DNA from: DATMGU01 sp035555315
GTDB taxonomy: Bacteria; Pseudomonadota; Alphaproteobacteria; ATCC43930; CGMCC-115725
Assembly (NCBI GenBank): GCA_035555315.1
Contig: DATMGU010000046.1
Span: forward strand, 267,881-331,880
Direction: 5' to 3'
DNA: 64,000 bases
Positions within the stretch are counted from its first letter, which is position 1, and every line of letters starts with the position of its first letter. Position numbers and translations under genes: made by a program. The notes beneath the pieces were generated by a model. The model made no database searches and was not told where the DNA came from. It saw only the letters and a list, made by a program, of their open reading frames with translations. Shown in pieces: positions 8,424 through 16,344 of this stretch.

Positions 8424-9568
8424 GAGGCAGATTTACCGGCACTTGGCACCGTCGCCTCGATCAGCCAGTCGACCACCGCTGCCAGCGCCTCCGCCTGGCT
8501 CGCTCCGCCGGCCAATGCGGTCCGGAACACCTCCAACTGGCGATGCGCGCTGGTGCCGCGTGCCAGGATCGTTCGGGCGTGGTTCACTTCCGCGACGCAG
8601 TCGAAGAACGCCGCGTCCTCGGCGACGAGGGTGAAGATCTCTTCCAGCAACTCGGCATAGGGCACGATCACCGCTCGGCCGAAATCGACCAACCCGGCAT
8701 CGATGCCGTAGCGCTGCGCCCGCCAGCGGTTCTCGTCGATCAGCATGCGCGCATAGATCCGCCAGCGCTGATTGGCCCGGCGCAGGCGCCACAGCATGCG
8801 CAGCAGGCAGCGGTAGAGGCAGGCGATGGCGATCCCGTCATCGAGCTCGGTCGCGACATCGGTGACGCGCATTTCGAGGGTCGGGAACCGAGCGCTCGGC
8901 CTGATGTCCCACCACAGCTTGCTGGCATCGGTGATCACCCCGACCGCGATCAGCATGTCGACATGCCGGCGATATTCGCCGGCGCTCTCGAAGCGTTCGG
9001 GGATGCCGGTGCGCGGCAATTCGTCGAACACGGCGATCCGATAGGATTTTAGGCCGGAATCCGTCCCCTGCCAGAACGGCGAGGACGTCGATAGGGCCAG
9101 CAGATGCGGCAGGAAGTAGCTCACCTGGTTCATGAGGTCGATGCGCAGCTCATCATCCGCGATGCCGACATGCACGTGCATGCCGCAGATCATCAGACGA
9201 CGTGCCACACCCTGTAGGTCGTCATGCAGGGCGCGATAGCGGTCCTGGTCGGTATGGCGCTGGTCGTCCGGCATGGCGAACGGGTGGGTCGCGGCGGCGA
9301 TCGGCGCCATGCCATGGGCGCCGGCTATGTCGATCACGGTCCGGCGCAGCTCGACCAGCTCGGCGCGCGCGGCGGCGGCACTGGCGCAGATGCCGGTCGC
9401 GACCTCGATCTGCGAGCGCAGGAATTCCGGAAAGATACGGCCTTTGCCGGCGGCCTCGCAGGCGGCGAGCAATTGGGGCGGCGGGTCGCGCACCACATCG
9501 CGGGTCCGCCGATCGACCAGCAAATATTCTTCCTCGATGCCGAGCGTGAAGGACGGCTCGAGGATCAT
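8420..9568 (-). CDS. carboxylate-amine ligase, GCS2 family (YbdK-type)
   Basis: A 382-residue ATP-dependent ligase of the glutamate-cysteine ligase type 2 superfamily. It begins with FTLGIEEEYLLVD, the acidic metal/ATP site. GMHVHVGI (metal-binding His pair), SSPFWQGTDSGLKSYR and FPTLEMRVTD follow at the spacing usual for the family. YbdK proteins have weak gamma-glutamyl-cysteine ligase activity, but the physiological substrate is usually unknown. It is transcribed away from the glycerate kinase gene across a 163-bp divergent spacer and ends against the YaiI gene. Confidence 0.9.
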   Translation of the reverse strand: MILEPSFTLGIEEEYLLVDRRTRDVVRDPPPQLLAACEAAGKGRIFPEFLRSQIEVATGICASAAAARAELVELRRTVIDIAGAHGMAPIAAATHPFAMPDDQRHTDQDRYRALHDDLQGVARRLMICGMHVHVGIADDELRIDLMNQVSYFLPHLLALSTSSPFWQGTDSGLKSYRIAVFDELPRTGIPERFESAGEYRRHVDMLIAVGVITDASKLWWDIRPSARFPTLEMRVTDVATELDDGIAIACLYRCLLRMLWRLRRANQRWRIYARMLIDENRWRAQRYGIDAGLVDFGRAVIVPYAELLEEIFTLVAEDAAFFDCVAEVNHARTILARGTSAHRQLEVFRTALAGGASQAEALAAVVDWLIEATVPSAGKSAS

Positions 9569-9731
9569 CGTGTCCTGACGATCATAAGGGGATGGCGACG
9601 CAGCACGGGCCCAGCCGCGAAAATGCCGTGTGGGGCGTGTCGGGCGGGGCGTTGCTGTCGGTCACGAAAACGGGCTAATTTCCATTGCGCGGAAATTTTT
9701 CACCGCAATCGTGGGATTTGTCGATCCTCTA

Positions 9732-10994
9732 ATGGCCTCCTCTGAACGCACGATCCTGGACGCGTTGTTCCTGGCCGCTCGCCAGGCCGCGGATCCGGCG
9801 CATGTCGTCCCGCCCGCTCTACCGCCGCCGCCGCGCGGCCGCACCATCGTCGTCGGCGCCGGCAAGGCCGCGGCGTCGATGGCCCGAGCTGTTGAAAAGG
9901 CATGGCCCGGCCCGCTCCAAGGGCTGGTCGTCACGCGCTATGGGCACGGTGTGCCCTGCGAACGGATCGAGGTGGTCGAGGCGGCGCATCCGGTGCCCGA
10001 CGCCGCCGGTTTCGCCGCCGCCCGGCGCATCCTCGACCTGGTGGGCGGATTGGGGCCGGACGATCTGGTTCTGGCGCTGATCTCGGGTGGTGGCTCGGCC
10101 TTGCTGGCGCTGCCGGCACCCGGCATCCCGCTCGACGACAAGCGGGCGGTCACTTCCGCCTTGCTGCGCTCCGGGGCGACGATCGGTATGATGAATGCGG
10201 TGCGCAAGCATCTCTCCGCGATCAAGGGCGGCCGCTTGGCGCTGGCGGCCTATCCGGCGCCCGTCGTGACCCTCGCCATCTCCGACGTGCCGGGTGACGA
10301 TCCGGGAACGATCGCCTCCGGCCCGACCGTGGGCGACAGCTCGACCCTGGCCGAGGCCCGGGCGCTTTTGGCGCAGGCCGGCGTGGCGGTCCCCGAGTCG
10401 ATCCGCCGCTGGCTTGACGATCCGGCGGCGGAAACCCCGGATCTCGACGATCCGCGCCTCGCCGGCAACAGCTTTCGCCTGGTTGCGACACCGCAAATGG
10501 CGCTGGAAGCCGCGGCCGATGCCGCCCGGCGCTTCGGGGTGACGCCGCTGCTGCTGGGCGACGCGCTGGAGGGCGAGGCGCGCGAGGTCGGCCTGGTGCA
10601 TGCCGGCATCGCCCGATCGGTCGCCGAGCACGGCCATCCGATCGGCCGCCCGGCCGTCCTGCTGTCCGGCGGCGAGACCACGGTCACCGTGCGCGGGTCC
10701 GGGCGCGGCGGCCGTAACGTCGAATTCCTGCTCGGTCTCGCCCTCGGCCTCGACGGCCAAGCCGGTATCCATGCCATCGCCTGCGATACCGATGGCATCG
10801 ACGGCACGGAGGACAATGCCGGCGCATGGCTCGATCCGGCGACGCTCGTCCGCGCGCGGGCGGCCGGTATCGATCCGCGCGCGGCTCTGGCGCGAAACGA
10901 CGCCTATGGCGTTTTCGCGGCTTCGGGCGATCTCGTCATCACCGGGCCGACCTTGACCAACGTCAATGATTTCCGGGCCGTGCTGATCACCTGA
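9732..10994 (+). CDS. glycerate 2-kinase (MOFRL/TtuD family)
   Basis: A 420-residue class II glycerate kinase that phosphorylates D-glycerate to 2-phosphoglycerate. The N-terminal half has TIVVGAGKAAASMARA and the ALISGGGSALLALP loop. The C-terminal MOFRL domain has LLSGGETTVTVRGSGRGGRN and ACDTDGIDGTEDNAGAW. ATG 9732 gives the usual length, and the in-frame upstream extension is not conserved in character. Pyruvate kinase lies 55 bp downstream on the same strand, so with enolase the pair carries glycerate to pyruvate. These genes often appear together (ttuD-pyk). Older annotations call this family hydroxypyruvate reductase. Confidence 0.92.
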   Translation: MASSERTILDALFLAARQAADPAHVVPPALPPPPRGRTIVVGAGKAAASMARAVEKAWPGPLQGLVVTRYGHGVPCERIEVVEAAHPVPDAAGFAAARRILDLVGGLGPDDLVLALISGGGSALLALPAPGIPLDDKRAVTSALLRSGATIGMMNAVRKHLSAIKGGRLALAAYPAPVVTLAISDVPGDDPGTIASGPTVGDSSTLAEARALLAQAGVAVPESIRRWLDDPAAETPDLDDPRLAGNSFRLVATPQMALEAAADAARRFGVTPLLLGDALEGEAREVGLVHAGIARSVAEHGHPIGRPAVLLSGGETTVTVRGSGRGGRNVEFLLGLALGLDGQAGIHAIACDTDGIDGTEDNAGAWLDPATLVRARAAGIDPRAALARNDAYGVFAASGDLVITGPTLTNVNDFRAVLIT

Positions 10995-11049
10995 CAGTCA
11001 TCCATCGCCGTCATAGTTCAATAACCAGAAAATAGAGGGAACGCCGCTC

Positions 11050-12483
11050 GTGAAACCGGTTATTCGCCGTCGCCGCAGTGCCAAGGTGCTGGCCACCCTG
11101 GGGCCGGCCAGTTCCAGCGAGGAAATGATCGCCGCCCTGTTCGCCGCCGGCGTCGATGTATTCCGCCTGAACTTCAGCCACGGTACCCAGGAGGATCATC
11201 GGCGCAACGTCGATACCATTCGGCGGATCGAAAAACGCACCGGGCATCCAATCGGCATCTTGATGGATCTGCAGGGACCCAAGCTGCGGCTCGGCACCTT
11301 CGCCGCGGGACGGGTGGCGCTGGTGACGGGGGCGACGTTCCGTCTCGACCTCGACCGGGCGCCGGGCGACGCCAAGCGGGCGCCGCTGCCGCATCCCGAG
11401 ATCTTCGCGGCGATCGAACCAGGGACCGAGCTGTTGATCGATGACGGCAAGGTGCGGCTGCGCGTCGAGGCGTCGGGCGCGGATTTCGCCGATCTCACGG
11501 TGCTGGTCGGCGGTGCCGTGTCCGACCGCAAGGGCGTCAACGTGCCGAACGCGGTGCTGCCGATCTCGGCGCTGACGGCGAAGGATCGTTCCGATCTCGC
11601 CTTCGGCTTGGATCTCGGGGTCGATTGGGTGGCGATGAGCTTCGTGCAGCGACCCGAGGATGTCGCCGAAGGGCGCAAGCTGATCGCCGGGCGCGCGGCG
11701 TTGCTCAGCAAGCTGGAGAAGCCGGCGGCGATCGACCATCTCGACGAGATCGTCGAGCTCAGCGACGCGGTGATGGTGGCGCGCGGCGATCTCGGCGTCG
11801 AGATGCCGCCCGAGGACGTGCCGATCCTGCAGAAGCGGATCATCCATACCTGCCGGCGGGCCGGCAAACCGGTCGTCGTCGCCACCCAGATGCTGGAAAG
11901 CATGATCAAGGCACCGACGCCGACCCGCGCCGAGGCGTCCGATGTGGCGACCGCCATCTATGAGGGCGCCGACGCGGTCATGCTGTCGGCGGAAAGTGCC
12001 GCCGGCGATTTTCCGCTGGAGGCGGTGCAGATGATGGATCGCATCATTTCCCGGGTGCAGCGCGACCCGCTTTACCAGGCGCAGATGGCGTCGGAGCATC
12101 TCGATCACGAGGACACCGCATCGGATGCGATCAGCGCGGCCGCGCGGCAGGTCGCGGAGACGATCAAGGCGGCGGCGATCGTGACCTATACCAGCTCGGG
12201 CTCGACCACGCTGCGCGCGGCGCGGGAGCGGCCGGACGTGCCGATCCTGTCGCTCACCCCGCGGATCGAGACCGCGAGGCGCCTGGCGCTGGTCTGGGGG
12301 GTCCACGCGGTGGTCGCCAGCGATGTGGGGAATTTCGCCGATATGGTGCAGAAGGCCTGCCGTCTGGCGCTCGCCCATGAGGTCGCCGAGGATGGCGATC
12401 GGGTGGTGATCACCGCCGGTGTGCCGTTCGGTACCCCCGGGGCCACCAACATCCTGCGTATCGCTTGGGTCAAGAAGAGCTAA
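11050..12483 (+). CDS. pyk: pyruvate kinase
   Basis: Transfers phosphate from PEP to ADP in the last step of glycolysis. The 477-residue protein starts at GTG 11050 behind an AGAGGGA site. It has the TIM-barrel motifs FRLNFSHGT, GILMDLQGPKLRLG, MSFVQR, VMVARGDLGVEMP and KPVVVATQMLESMI, the inserted B domain (~75-170) and the allosteric C domain. The usual KIE segment reads KLEKP here. It lies directly after the glycerate kinase. The ending IAWVKKS is typical. Confidence 0.95.
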   Translation: MKPVIRRRRSAKVLATLGPASSSEEMIAALFAAGVDVFRLNFSHGTQEDHRRNVDTIRRIEKRTGHPIGILMDLQGPKLRLGTFAAGRVALVTGATFRLDLDRAPGDAKRAPLPHPEIFAAIEPGTELLIDDGKVRLRVEASGADFADLTVLVGGAVSDRKGVNVPNAVLPISALTAKDRSDLAFGLDLGVDWVAMSFVQRPEDVAEGRKLIAGRAALLSKLEKPAAIDHLDEIVELSDAVMVARGDLGVEMPPEDVPILQKRIIHTCRRAGKPVVVATQMLESMIKAPTPTRAEASDVATAIYEGADAVMLSAESAAGDFPLEAVQMMDRIISRVQRDPLYQAQMASEHLDHEDTASDAISAAARQVAETIKAAAIVTYTSSGSTTLRAARERPDVPILSLTPRIETARRLALVWGVHAVVASDVGNFADMVQKACRLALAHEVAEDGDRVVITAGVPFGTPGATNILRIAWVKKS

Positions 12484-12492
12484 GATGGCTCG

Positions 12493-13275
12493 ATGAACGA
12501 GTTGACCCCACCCGACGACGCCCCCGCCAAGCCAACCGCAGCCGCCAAGCCGGCTCTCGTACCGGTCGACGACCAGCCGCCTTGCGATGGCTGCGGCAAG
12601 CTGCCCGCCCTCTGCGTCTGCGCCGAGGTCGTCCCCGTGCAGAACAAGCTCGGCGTGTTGATCCTGCAGCATCCGCAGGAGCAGGATATGGAACTGGGGA
12701 CCGCGCGTCTCGCCAATGTGGCCCTGGCCAAGTCCGGTCTGCGGGTCGGGTTGTCCTGGCCCAGCCTGGCGAAGGCGGTTGGCAAGCCGATCGATCCCAA
12801 GCGCTGGGCCATCATCTATCTGGGATCGGTCAAACCCACCGCCCTCCCACCCGGGCGGGAGGTCGTCGCGGTCGATCGCAAGGGCGTGCCGCTCACCAAT
12901 CAGGATACCGCTCTCGCGTCCCTCGACGGAATCGTGCTGCTCGACGGCACCTGGAGCCAGGCCAAGGCGCTGTGGTGGCGCAATGCCTGGATGCTGAAGC
13001 TGCCACGCCTGGTTTTGGCACCGAAGCGGCCGTCGCATTACGGAAGGCTGCGCCGCGAGCCCCGCGCCGAGGGCCTCTCGACCCTGGAAGCCGTGGCATT
13101 GGCCCTGGCGCGCCTGGAAAAGCGGCCGGAGATCGAAACCAAGCTGGTCGGCGTGTTCGACCTGTTGCTCGGCCGCTATCGCGCGACCCAGTCCTCGCGG
13201 CCCGGGTCGCCGAGCCCTGCGACAGCCAATTCGCCGGGTGCCAAGCGGCACCGGCCGCGGCGCCGATCCGCTTGA
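12493..13275 (+). CDS. DTW domain protein (tRNA-uridine aminocarboxypropyltransferase-like)
   Basis: A 260-residue protein with an N-terminal zinc-binding set (CDGCGKLPALCVCAE) and the signature LDGTWSQAKALWWRN. Here the canonical DTW reads D-G-T-W. Members such as TapT/TuaA add a 3-amino-3-carboxypropyl group from SAM to U47 of tRNA. The last ~35 residues are Ser/Pro/Arg-rich and probably disordered. It starts 10 bp after pyk, so it may be co-transcribed. It ends 13 bp from the convergent NDUFA9-like gene. The tRNA position modified is not evident. Confidence 0.85.
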   Translation: MNELTPPDDAPAKPTAAAKPALVPVDDQPPCDGCGKLPALCVCAEVVPVQNKLGVLILQHPQEQDMELGTARLANVALAKSGLRVGLSWPSLAKAVGKPIDPKRWAIIYLGSVKPTALPPGREVVAVDRKGVPLTNQDTALASLDGIVLLDGTWSQAKALWWRNAWMLKLPRLVLAPKRPSHYGRLRREPRAEGLSTLEAVALALARLEKRPEIETKLVGVFDLLLGRYRATQSSRPGSPSPATANSPGAKRHRPRRRSA

Positions 13276-13288
13276 TGCCGGCCCGCCT

Positions 13289-14242
13289 TCACGCCATCCG
13301 CTTCCGCGTATACCAGCCGCCACGCCGGTAGCGATCGAGATATGTCGGCACAATCAACTCCACGGCGGCCGGCGTGATGCCCAGATCGGCGAAGCCGGGC
13401 GCTCCAGGCGACACGACATTGTCCTGCTGCAACAGCGTCACCTGATCGCGGGTCAGTAGCGCGCCCGGCAGCTTTTCCAGTAACGCGGCCTGCCGAGTGG
13501 CCAGCGGGATCGGTAGGTCGACCAGCCAGCGCTTGCGCTGGATCAGGTCCAGTGTCAGGGCCATCAGTTCCTTAAAGGTATAGACTTTCGGGCCGCCCAA
13601 TTCGTAGGTCTCGCCGGCTGCTTCCGGATGATCGAGCGCTACCAGGGCCGCGTCCGCCACATCGCCCACATAGACCGGCTGGAATTTGGTGTGGCCGCCG
13701 CCGATCAGCGGCAGGGCCGGGGAGATCTGAGCCAGCGTCGCGAAGCGGTTGAAGAACTTGTCCTCGGGACCGAATACGATCGACGGACGCAGCACGATGG
13801 CCTCGGGAAACGCCGAGCGGACCGCCGCTTCGCCCAGGCCCTTGGTCCGGGCATAGCGGGAGGCGGCGTTCGGGTCGGCGCCGATCGCCGAGACCTGCAG
13901 CAGGCGCTTCACGCCCAAGCTTTTCGACAGGGCGGCGATCCGTCCCGCCGCCTTGTGCTGCACATCCTCGAAGCGCTGCTTGCCGGTCTCCGCCAGGATG
14001 CCGACCAGATTGATCACCGTATCCGCGCCTTCGATCGCCGCGGCGACGGTCACCTCATCACTGAGATCGGCGTTGATCAAGGCGATCTGCCCGACATCCC
14101 CCATCGGCGTGAGGTAGCTGGCGGCTCGCGCGTTGCGGCCGACCACCGTGACGACAGCGCCACGCGCGCCCAGCCGCTTCACGATATAGCGTCCGATGAA
14201 GCCCGCGCCCCCGAAGATGGTCACCCGGCGAAGTGTTGCCAT
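13289..14242 (-). CDS. NDUFA9-like NAD(P)-binding protein (atypical SDR)
   Basis: A 317-residue Rossmann protein of the extended/atypical short-chain dehydrogenase group. The dinucleotide motif VTIFGGAGFIGRYIV sits at the N-terminus. LVGILAETGKQRFEDVQHKAA and RPSIVFGPEDKFFNRFA are characteristic of alphaproteobacterial relatives of mitochondrial complex I subunit NDUFA9. The active-site Tyr-x3-Lys is replaced by SRYARTKGLGE. Relatives have structural or NADPH-sensing roles; the bacterial role is not settled. Its promoter must lie in the 227-bp gap shared with tRNA-Leu on the opposite strand. Confidence 0.85.
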   Translation of the reverse strand: MATLRRVTIFGGAGFIGRYIVKRLGARGAVVTVVGRNARAASYLTPMGDVGQIALINADLSDEVTVAAAIEGADTVINLVGILAETGKQRFEDVQHKAAGRIAALSKSLGVKRLLQVSAIGADPNAASRYARTKGLGEAAVRSAFPEAIVLRPSIVFGPEDKFFNRFATLAQISPALPLIGGGHTKFQPVYVGDVADAALVALDHPEAAGETYELGGPKVYTFKELMALTLDLIQRKRWLVDLPIPLATRQAALLEKLPGALLTRDQVTLLQQDNVVSPGAPGFADLGITPAAVELIVPTYLDRYRRGGWYTRKRMA

Positions 14243-14397
14243 GCCTTACGCTCTTTCCCGACGATCGATCCGGTCGACAGCCCCTTGCTTTGGGCCGTCG
14301 ATACAAATGGTTATAGTATGGCCGCACGGCGACGGCACCGGCAAAAGCACCGCCGGGACTCGGTGGCGTCAGGAACGGAAGTACGAGCCACGATTGC

Positions 14398-14415
14398 GTA
14401 TCGACTACCTCATAC
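14398..14415. promoter_or_regulatory. GTAT-N10-ATAC element upstream of tRNA-Leu
   Basis: GTAT and ATAC flank CGACTACCTC, 12 bases before the -35 hexamer. The same element occurs reversed before rpmH (15317-15334), sharing GAGGTAGT in its centre. Two copies at two growth-related promoters suggest a regulator site. Confidence 0.45.
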
Positions 14416-14427
14416 GCAATTCTCCAT

Positions 14428-14456
14428 TTGACATTGGCCGGCGACGCCCCTACGAA
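14428..14456 (+). promoter_or_regulatory. sigma-70-type promoter of tRNA-Leu
   Basis: TTGACA at 14428-14433, then a 17-base spacer, then TACGAA at 14451-14456. This lies 13 bp before the tRNA. The -35 is consensus; the -10 is weak. Confidence 0.6.
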
Positions 14457-14469
14457 ACCATCCCTCTGG

Positions 14470-14556
14470 GCCCTGGTGGCGGAATTGGTAGACGCGCTAG
14501 ATTCAGGTTCTAGTGGGGGTAACCCCGTGGAAGTTCGAGTCTTCTCCTGGGCACCA
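14470..14556 (+). tRNA. tRNA-Leu (anticodon CAG), CCA encoded
   Basis: The 87-base sequence folds as a class II tRNA. The D stem is GCG/CGC, the anticodon stem CTAGA/TCTAG with loop TTCAGGT (anticodon CAG), the long variable arm GGGG-GTAA-CCCC, and the T stem GGAAG/CTTCT around TTCGAGT. The acceptor stem GCCCTGG/CCTGGGC has a T-T mismatch at 5:68, where relatives have A-T. Discriminator A and CCA are encoded. It reads CUG leucine codons, which are very abundant here. Confidence 0.93.
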
Positions 14557-14562
14557 TGTTTT

Positions 14563-14603
14563 CCGATGATCCCGGCCGGCGATTGGCGGGCCGGGATCAT
14601 CGG
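14563..14603 (+). repeat. perfect 15-bp inverted repeat after tRNA-Leu
   Basis: The arms 14563-14577 and 14589-14603 are exact complements around an 11-base loop. No T-run follows. ATCATCGGACAT recurs directly at 14596-14607 and 14613-14624. It may stop or process the tRNA transcript. Confidence 0.7.
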
Positions 14604-14675
14604 ACATACCCTCATCATCGGACATCACTTCGCCGACCGGTGATCCCGCGGGACGGCCAATCGGAAGTCGACCTT

Positions 14676-15287
14676 TTGAGCATCACCCTGCATCACGGCG
14701 ATCTCCCGGCTGGGCTCGATCTCGGCAAGATCGTGGCGATCGACACCGAAACCATGGGCCTCAACCCGCATCGCGACCGGTTGTGCCTGGTTCAGCTCTC
14801 CGCCGGTGACGGCACCGCGCATTTGGTGAAATTCGCGCGCGGCGCTTACGACGCCCCAAATCTCAAGGCGATGCTGGCCGACCCCACGGTGTTGAAGCTG
14901 TTTCATTTCGGCCGGTTCGACATCGCGGTGCTGCGGCATTTTCTGGGCGTGCTGACCGAGCCTGTCTGGTGCACCAAGATCGCCTCAAAACTGGTGCGGA
15001 CGTTCACCGACCGACACGGCCTAAAGGATCTTTGCAAGGAATTGGTCGGCGTCGACCTCTCGAAGCAGCAGCAATCCTCGGATTGGGGCGCCGACACGCT
15101 CAACGAGGAGCAGATGCGCTATGCCGCCTCGGACGTGCTGTACCTGCACCAGATGAGGGGCCGGCTCGACGAGATGCTGGCACGCGAGGGCCGCGGCGAG
15201 ATCGCCGCTGCCTGCTTCCGCTTCTTGCCGACCCGCGCGCTGCTCGATCTCGAAGGTTGGCCGGAATTGGACATCTTCGCGCACTGA
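14676..15287 (+). CDS. rnd: ribonuclease D (3'-5' exonuclease, DEDDy)
   Basis: A 203-residue, single-domain short RNase D, as usual in alphaproteobacteria, trimming tRNA and other RNA 3' ends. The catalytic set is visible: D and E in IVAIDTETMGL, D in FHFGRFDIAVLRH, and Y-x3-D in YAASDVLYLHQM. It lacks the C-terminal HRDC domains of the long form. No ATG lies in frame after the tRNA; TTG 14676 (reading SITLHHGDLP) with GGAAG ten bases upstream matches where relatives begin. The gene directly follows tRNA-Leu, a fitting neighbour, and could share its transcript. Confidence 0.88.
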   Translation: MSITLHHGDLPAGLDLGKIVAIDTETMGLNPHRDRLCLVQLSAGDGTAHLVKFARGAYDAPNLKAMLADPTVLKLFHFGRFDIAVLRHFLGVLTEPVWCTKIASKLVRTFTDRHGLKDLCKELVGVDLSKQQQSSDWGADTLNEEQMRYAASDVLYLHQMRGRLDEMLAREGRGEIAAACFRFLPTRALLDLEGWPELDIFAH

Positions 15288-15316
15288 GCCGTTCGGAGTC
15301 CCCGGCAAGTGATTTC

Positions 15317-15334
15317 GTATGAGGTAGTTCATAC
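15317..15334. promoter_or_regulatory. GTAT-N10-ATAC element upstream of rpmH
   Basis: GTAT-GAGGTAGTTC-ATAC ends 3 bases before the rpmH -35. The core GAGGTAGT is the reverse complement of the copy before tRNA-Leu. It also reads as GTATGA-N6-TCATAC, a dyad. Confidence 0.45.
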
Positions 15335-15337
15335 AAA

Positions 15338-15366
15338 TTGACTTGGCGGGGTTGGACCCCTATACG
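15338..15366 (+). promoter_or_regulatory. sigma-70-type promoter of rpmH
   Basis: TTGACT at 15338-15343, a 17-base spacer, and TATACG at 15361-15366, 40 bp before the rpmH start. Both hexamers are near consensus, as expected for a ribosomal protein promoter. Confidence 0.7.
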
Positions 15367-15405
15367 GTGGCGCTCATTTTTGCAGAGTAGCCGGAGTTTT
15401 CTGTC

Positions 15406-15540
15406 GTGAAGCGCACCTACCAGCCCAGCAAGATCGTCCGCAAGCGGCGTCACGGCTTTCGCGCACGTCTCGCCACGGTTGGCGGCCGCAAGGTCTTGGC
15501 CACCCGTCGTAGCCGCGGCCGCAAGCGTCTTTCGGCCTAA
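15406..15540 (+). CDS. rpmH: 50S ribosomal protein L34
   Basis: A 44-residue, very basic protein starting at GTG 15406 behind GGAG. It reads MKRTYQPSKIVRKRRHGF and ends GRKRLSA, the standard L34 sequence and length. It is the first gene of the rpmH-rnpA-yidD-yidC run, with its own strong promoter. Confidence 0.97.
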   Translation: MKRTYQPSKIVRKRRHGFRARLATVGGRKVLATRRSRGRKRLSA

Positions 15541-15573
15541 CCGACTGCTTCTCCATGCCCTTGGGCGCGGTCG

Positions 15574-15966
15574 ATGCAGACCCCTCTAGGTCACCTCACC
15601 GAGCGTTCGGAGTTTCTGCGCGTCGCAGCATCGCGCCGGAAATGGGTGACGCCAGGGGTGATGTTGCAGGCGCTGCGGCGCGAGGGAGATCCGGAGGCGC
15701 CGATCCGGATCGGTTTCACCGCCAGTAAAAAGGTCGGCAACGCCGTGATCCGCAATCGTGCACGCCGCCGCCTGCGCGAGGCGGTGCGGCAGGTGATGCC
15801 GGACCATGCGGCGCTGGCCCATGATTTCGTCCTGGTCGCCCGCGCGGGCACGCCGGAACGGCCCTGGGCATTGTTGCTCGAGGATCTGGCGCTGTCGCTG
15901 CGGCGGGTTGGGGCCTGGCGCGAGAGCGCGGATCATGGGCGCGAGAGCGCGGTGGATCCGGCCTAG
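15574..15966 (+). CDS. rnpA: ribonuclease P protein component
   Basis: The 130-residue basic protein cofactor of RNase P, which matures tRNA 5' ends. The RNR signature is present as KKVGNAVIRNRARRRLREA (residues ~50-68), followed by HDFVLVARAGT. It starts 33 bp after rpmH in the universal order. The last ~20 residues after the core are unconserved. Confidence 0.94.
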   Translation: MQTPLGHLTERSEFLRVAASRRKWVTPGVMLQALRREGDPEAPIRIGFTASKKVGNAVIRNRARRRLREAVRQVMPDHAALAHDFVLVARAGTPERPWALLLEDLALSLRRVGAWRESADHGRESAVDPA

Positions 15967-16025
15967 AGTACGTTCGGCATAGCGCCGCTGCCGATTTCCA
16001 GGGTGTGATGCCCTAGGGAGGTCAT

Positions 16026-16337
16026 ATGGGCCTACTGCTGAGGGCATTGATCTGGCTCTACCGGATGGCGATATCGCCGATGCTGGGTCCACGTTGCCGG
16101 TTCCTGCCGAGCTGTTCGGCCTATGCCGCGGAGGCGATCGCCCGGCATGGCGCGGTCGACGGCTCGATCCTTGCGGTGGGTCGGCTGTGTCGCTGCCACC
16201 CCTGGGGCGGCAGCGGTTACGACCCAGTGCCGGCTGCGCCGCCGTGGCGCCAGCGCCATCACGCGGCCGGCGTCGGCGCGGCACCGTCTTCGACTACCAC
16301 CGCGGCCGACCCGGCCCGGTCTGACAAAGCGCCTTAG
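16026..16337 (+). CDS. yidD: membrane protein insertion efficiency factor YidD
   Basis: A 103-residue protein with an N-terminal amphipathic/hydrophobic segment (LLLRALIWLYRMAISPMLG) and the three-Cys family motif CRFLPSCSAYAAEAI ... GRLCRCHPWGGSGYDPVP. It assists YidC-dependent insertion at the inner membrane. GGGAGG lies just before ATG 16026. The ~30-residue Ala/Ser/Thr tail is not conserved. It sits between rnpA and yidC, as expected. Confidence 0.94.
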   Translation: MGLLLRALIWLYRMAISPMLGPRCRFLPSCSAYAAEAIARHGAVDGSILAVGRLCRCHPWGGSGYDPVPAAPPWRQRHHAAGVGAAPSSTTTAADPARSDKAP

Positions 16338-16344
16338 GGACGAC

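Noticed and set aside
11011..13353. A 780-residue minus-strand frame across pyk and the DTW gene
   Set aside because: Antisense to two well-supported genes with clear motifs; composition is that of a shadow frame.
16123..16344. N-terminal extension of YidC
   Set aside because: This stretch is yidD in another frame; the YidC signal-anchor begins at 16345.
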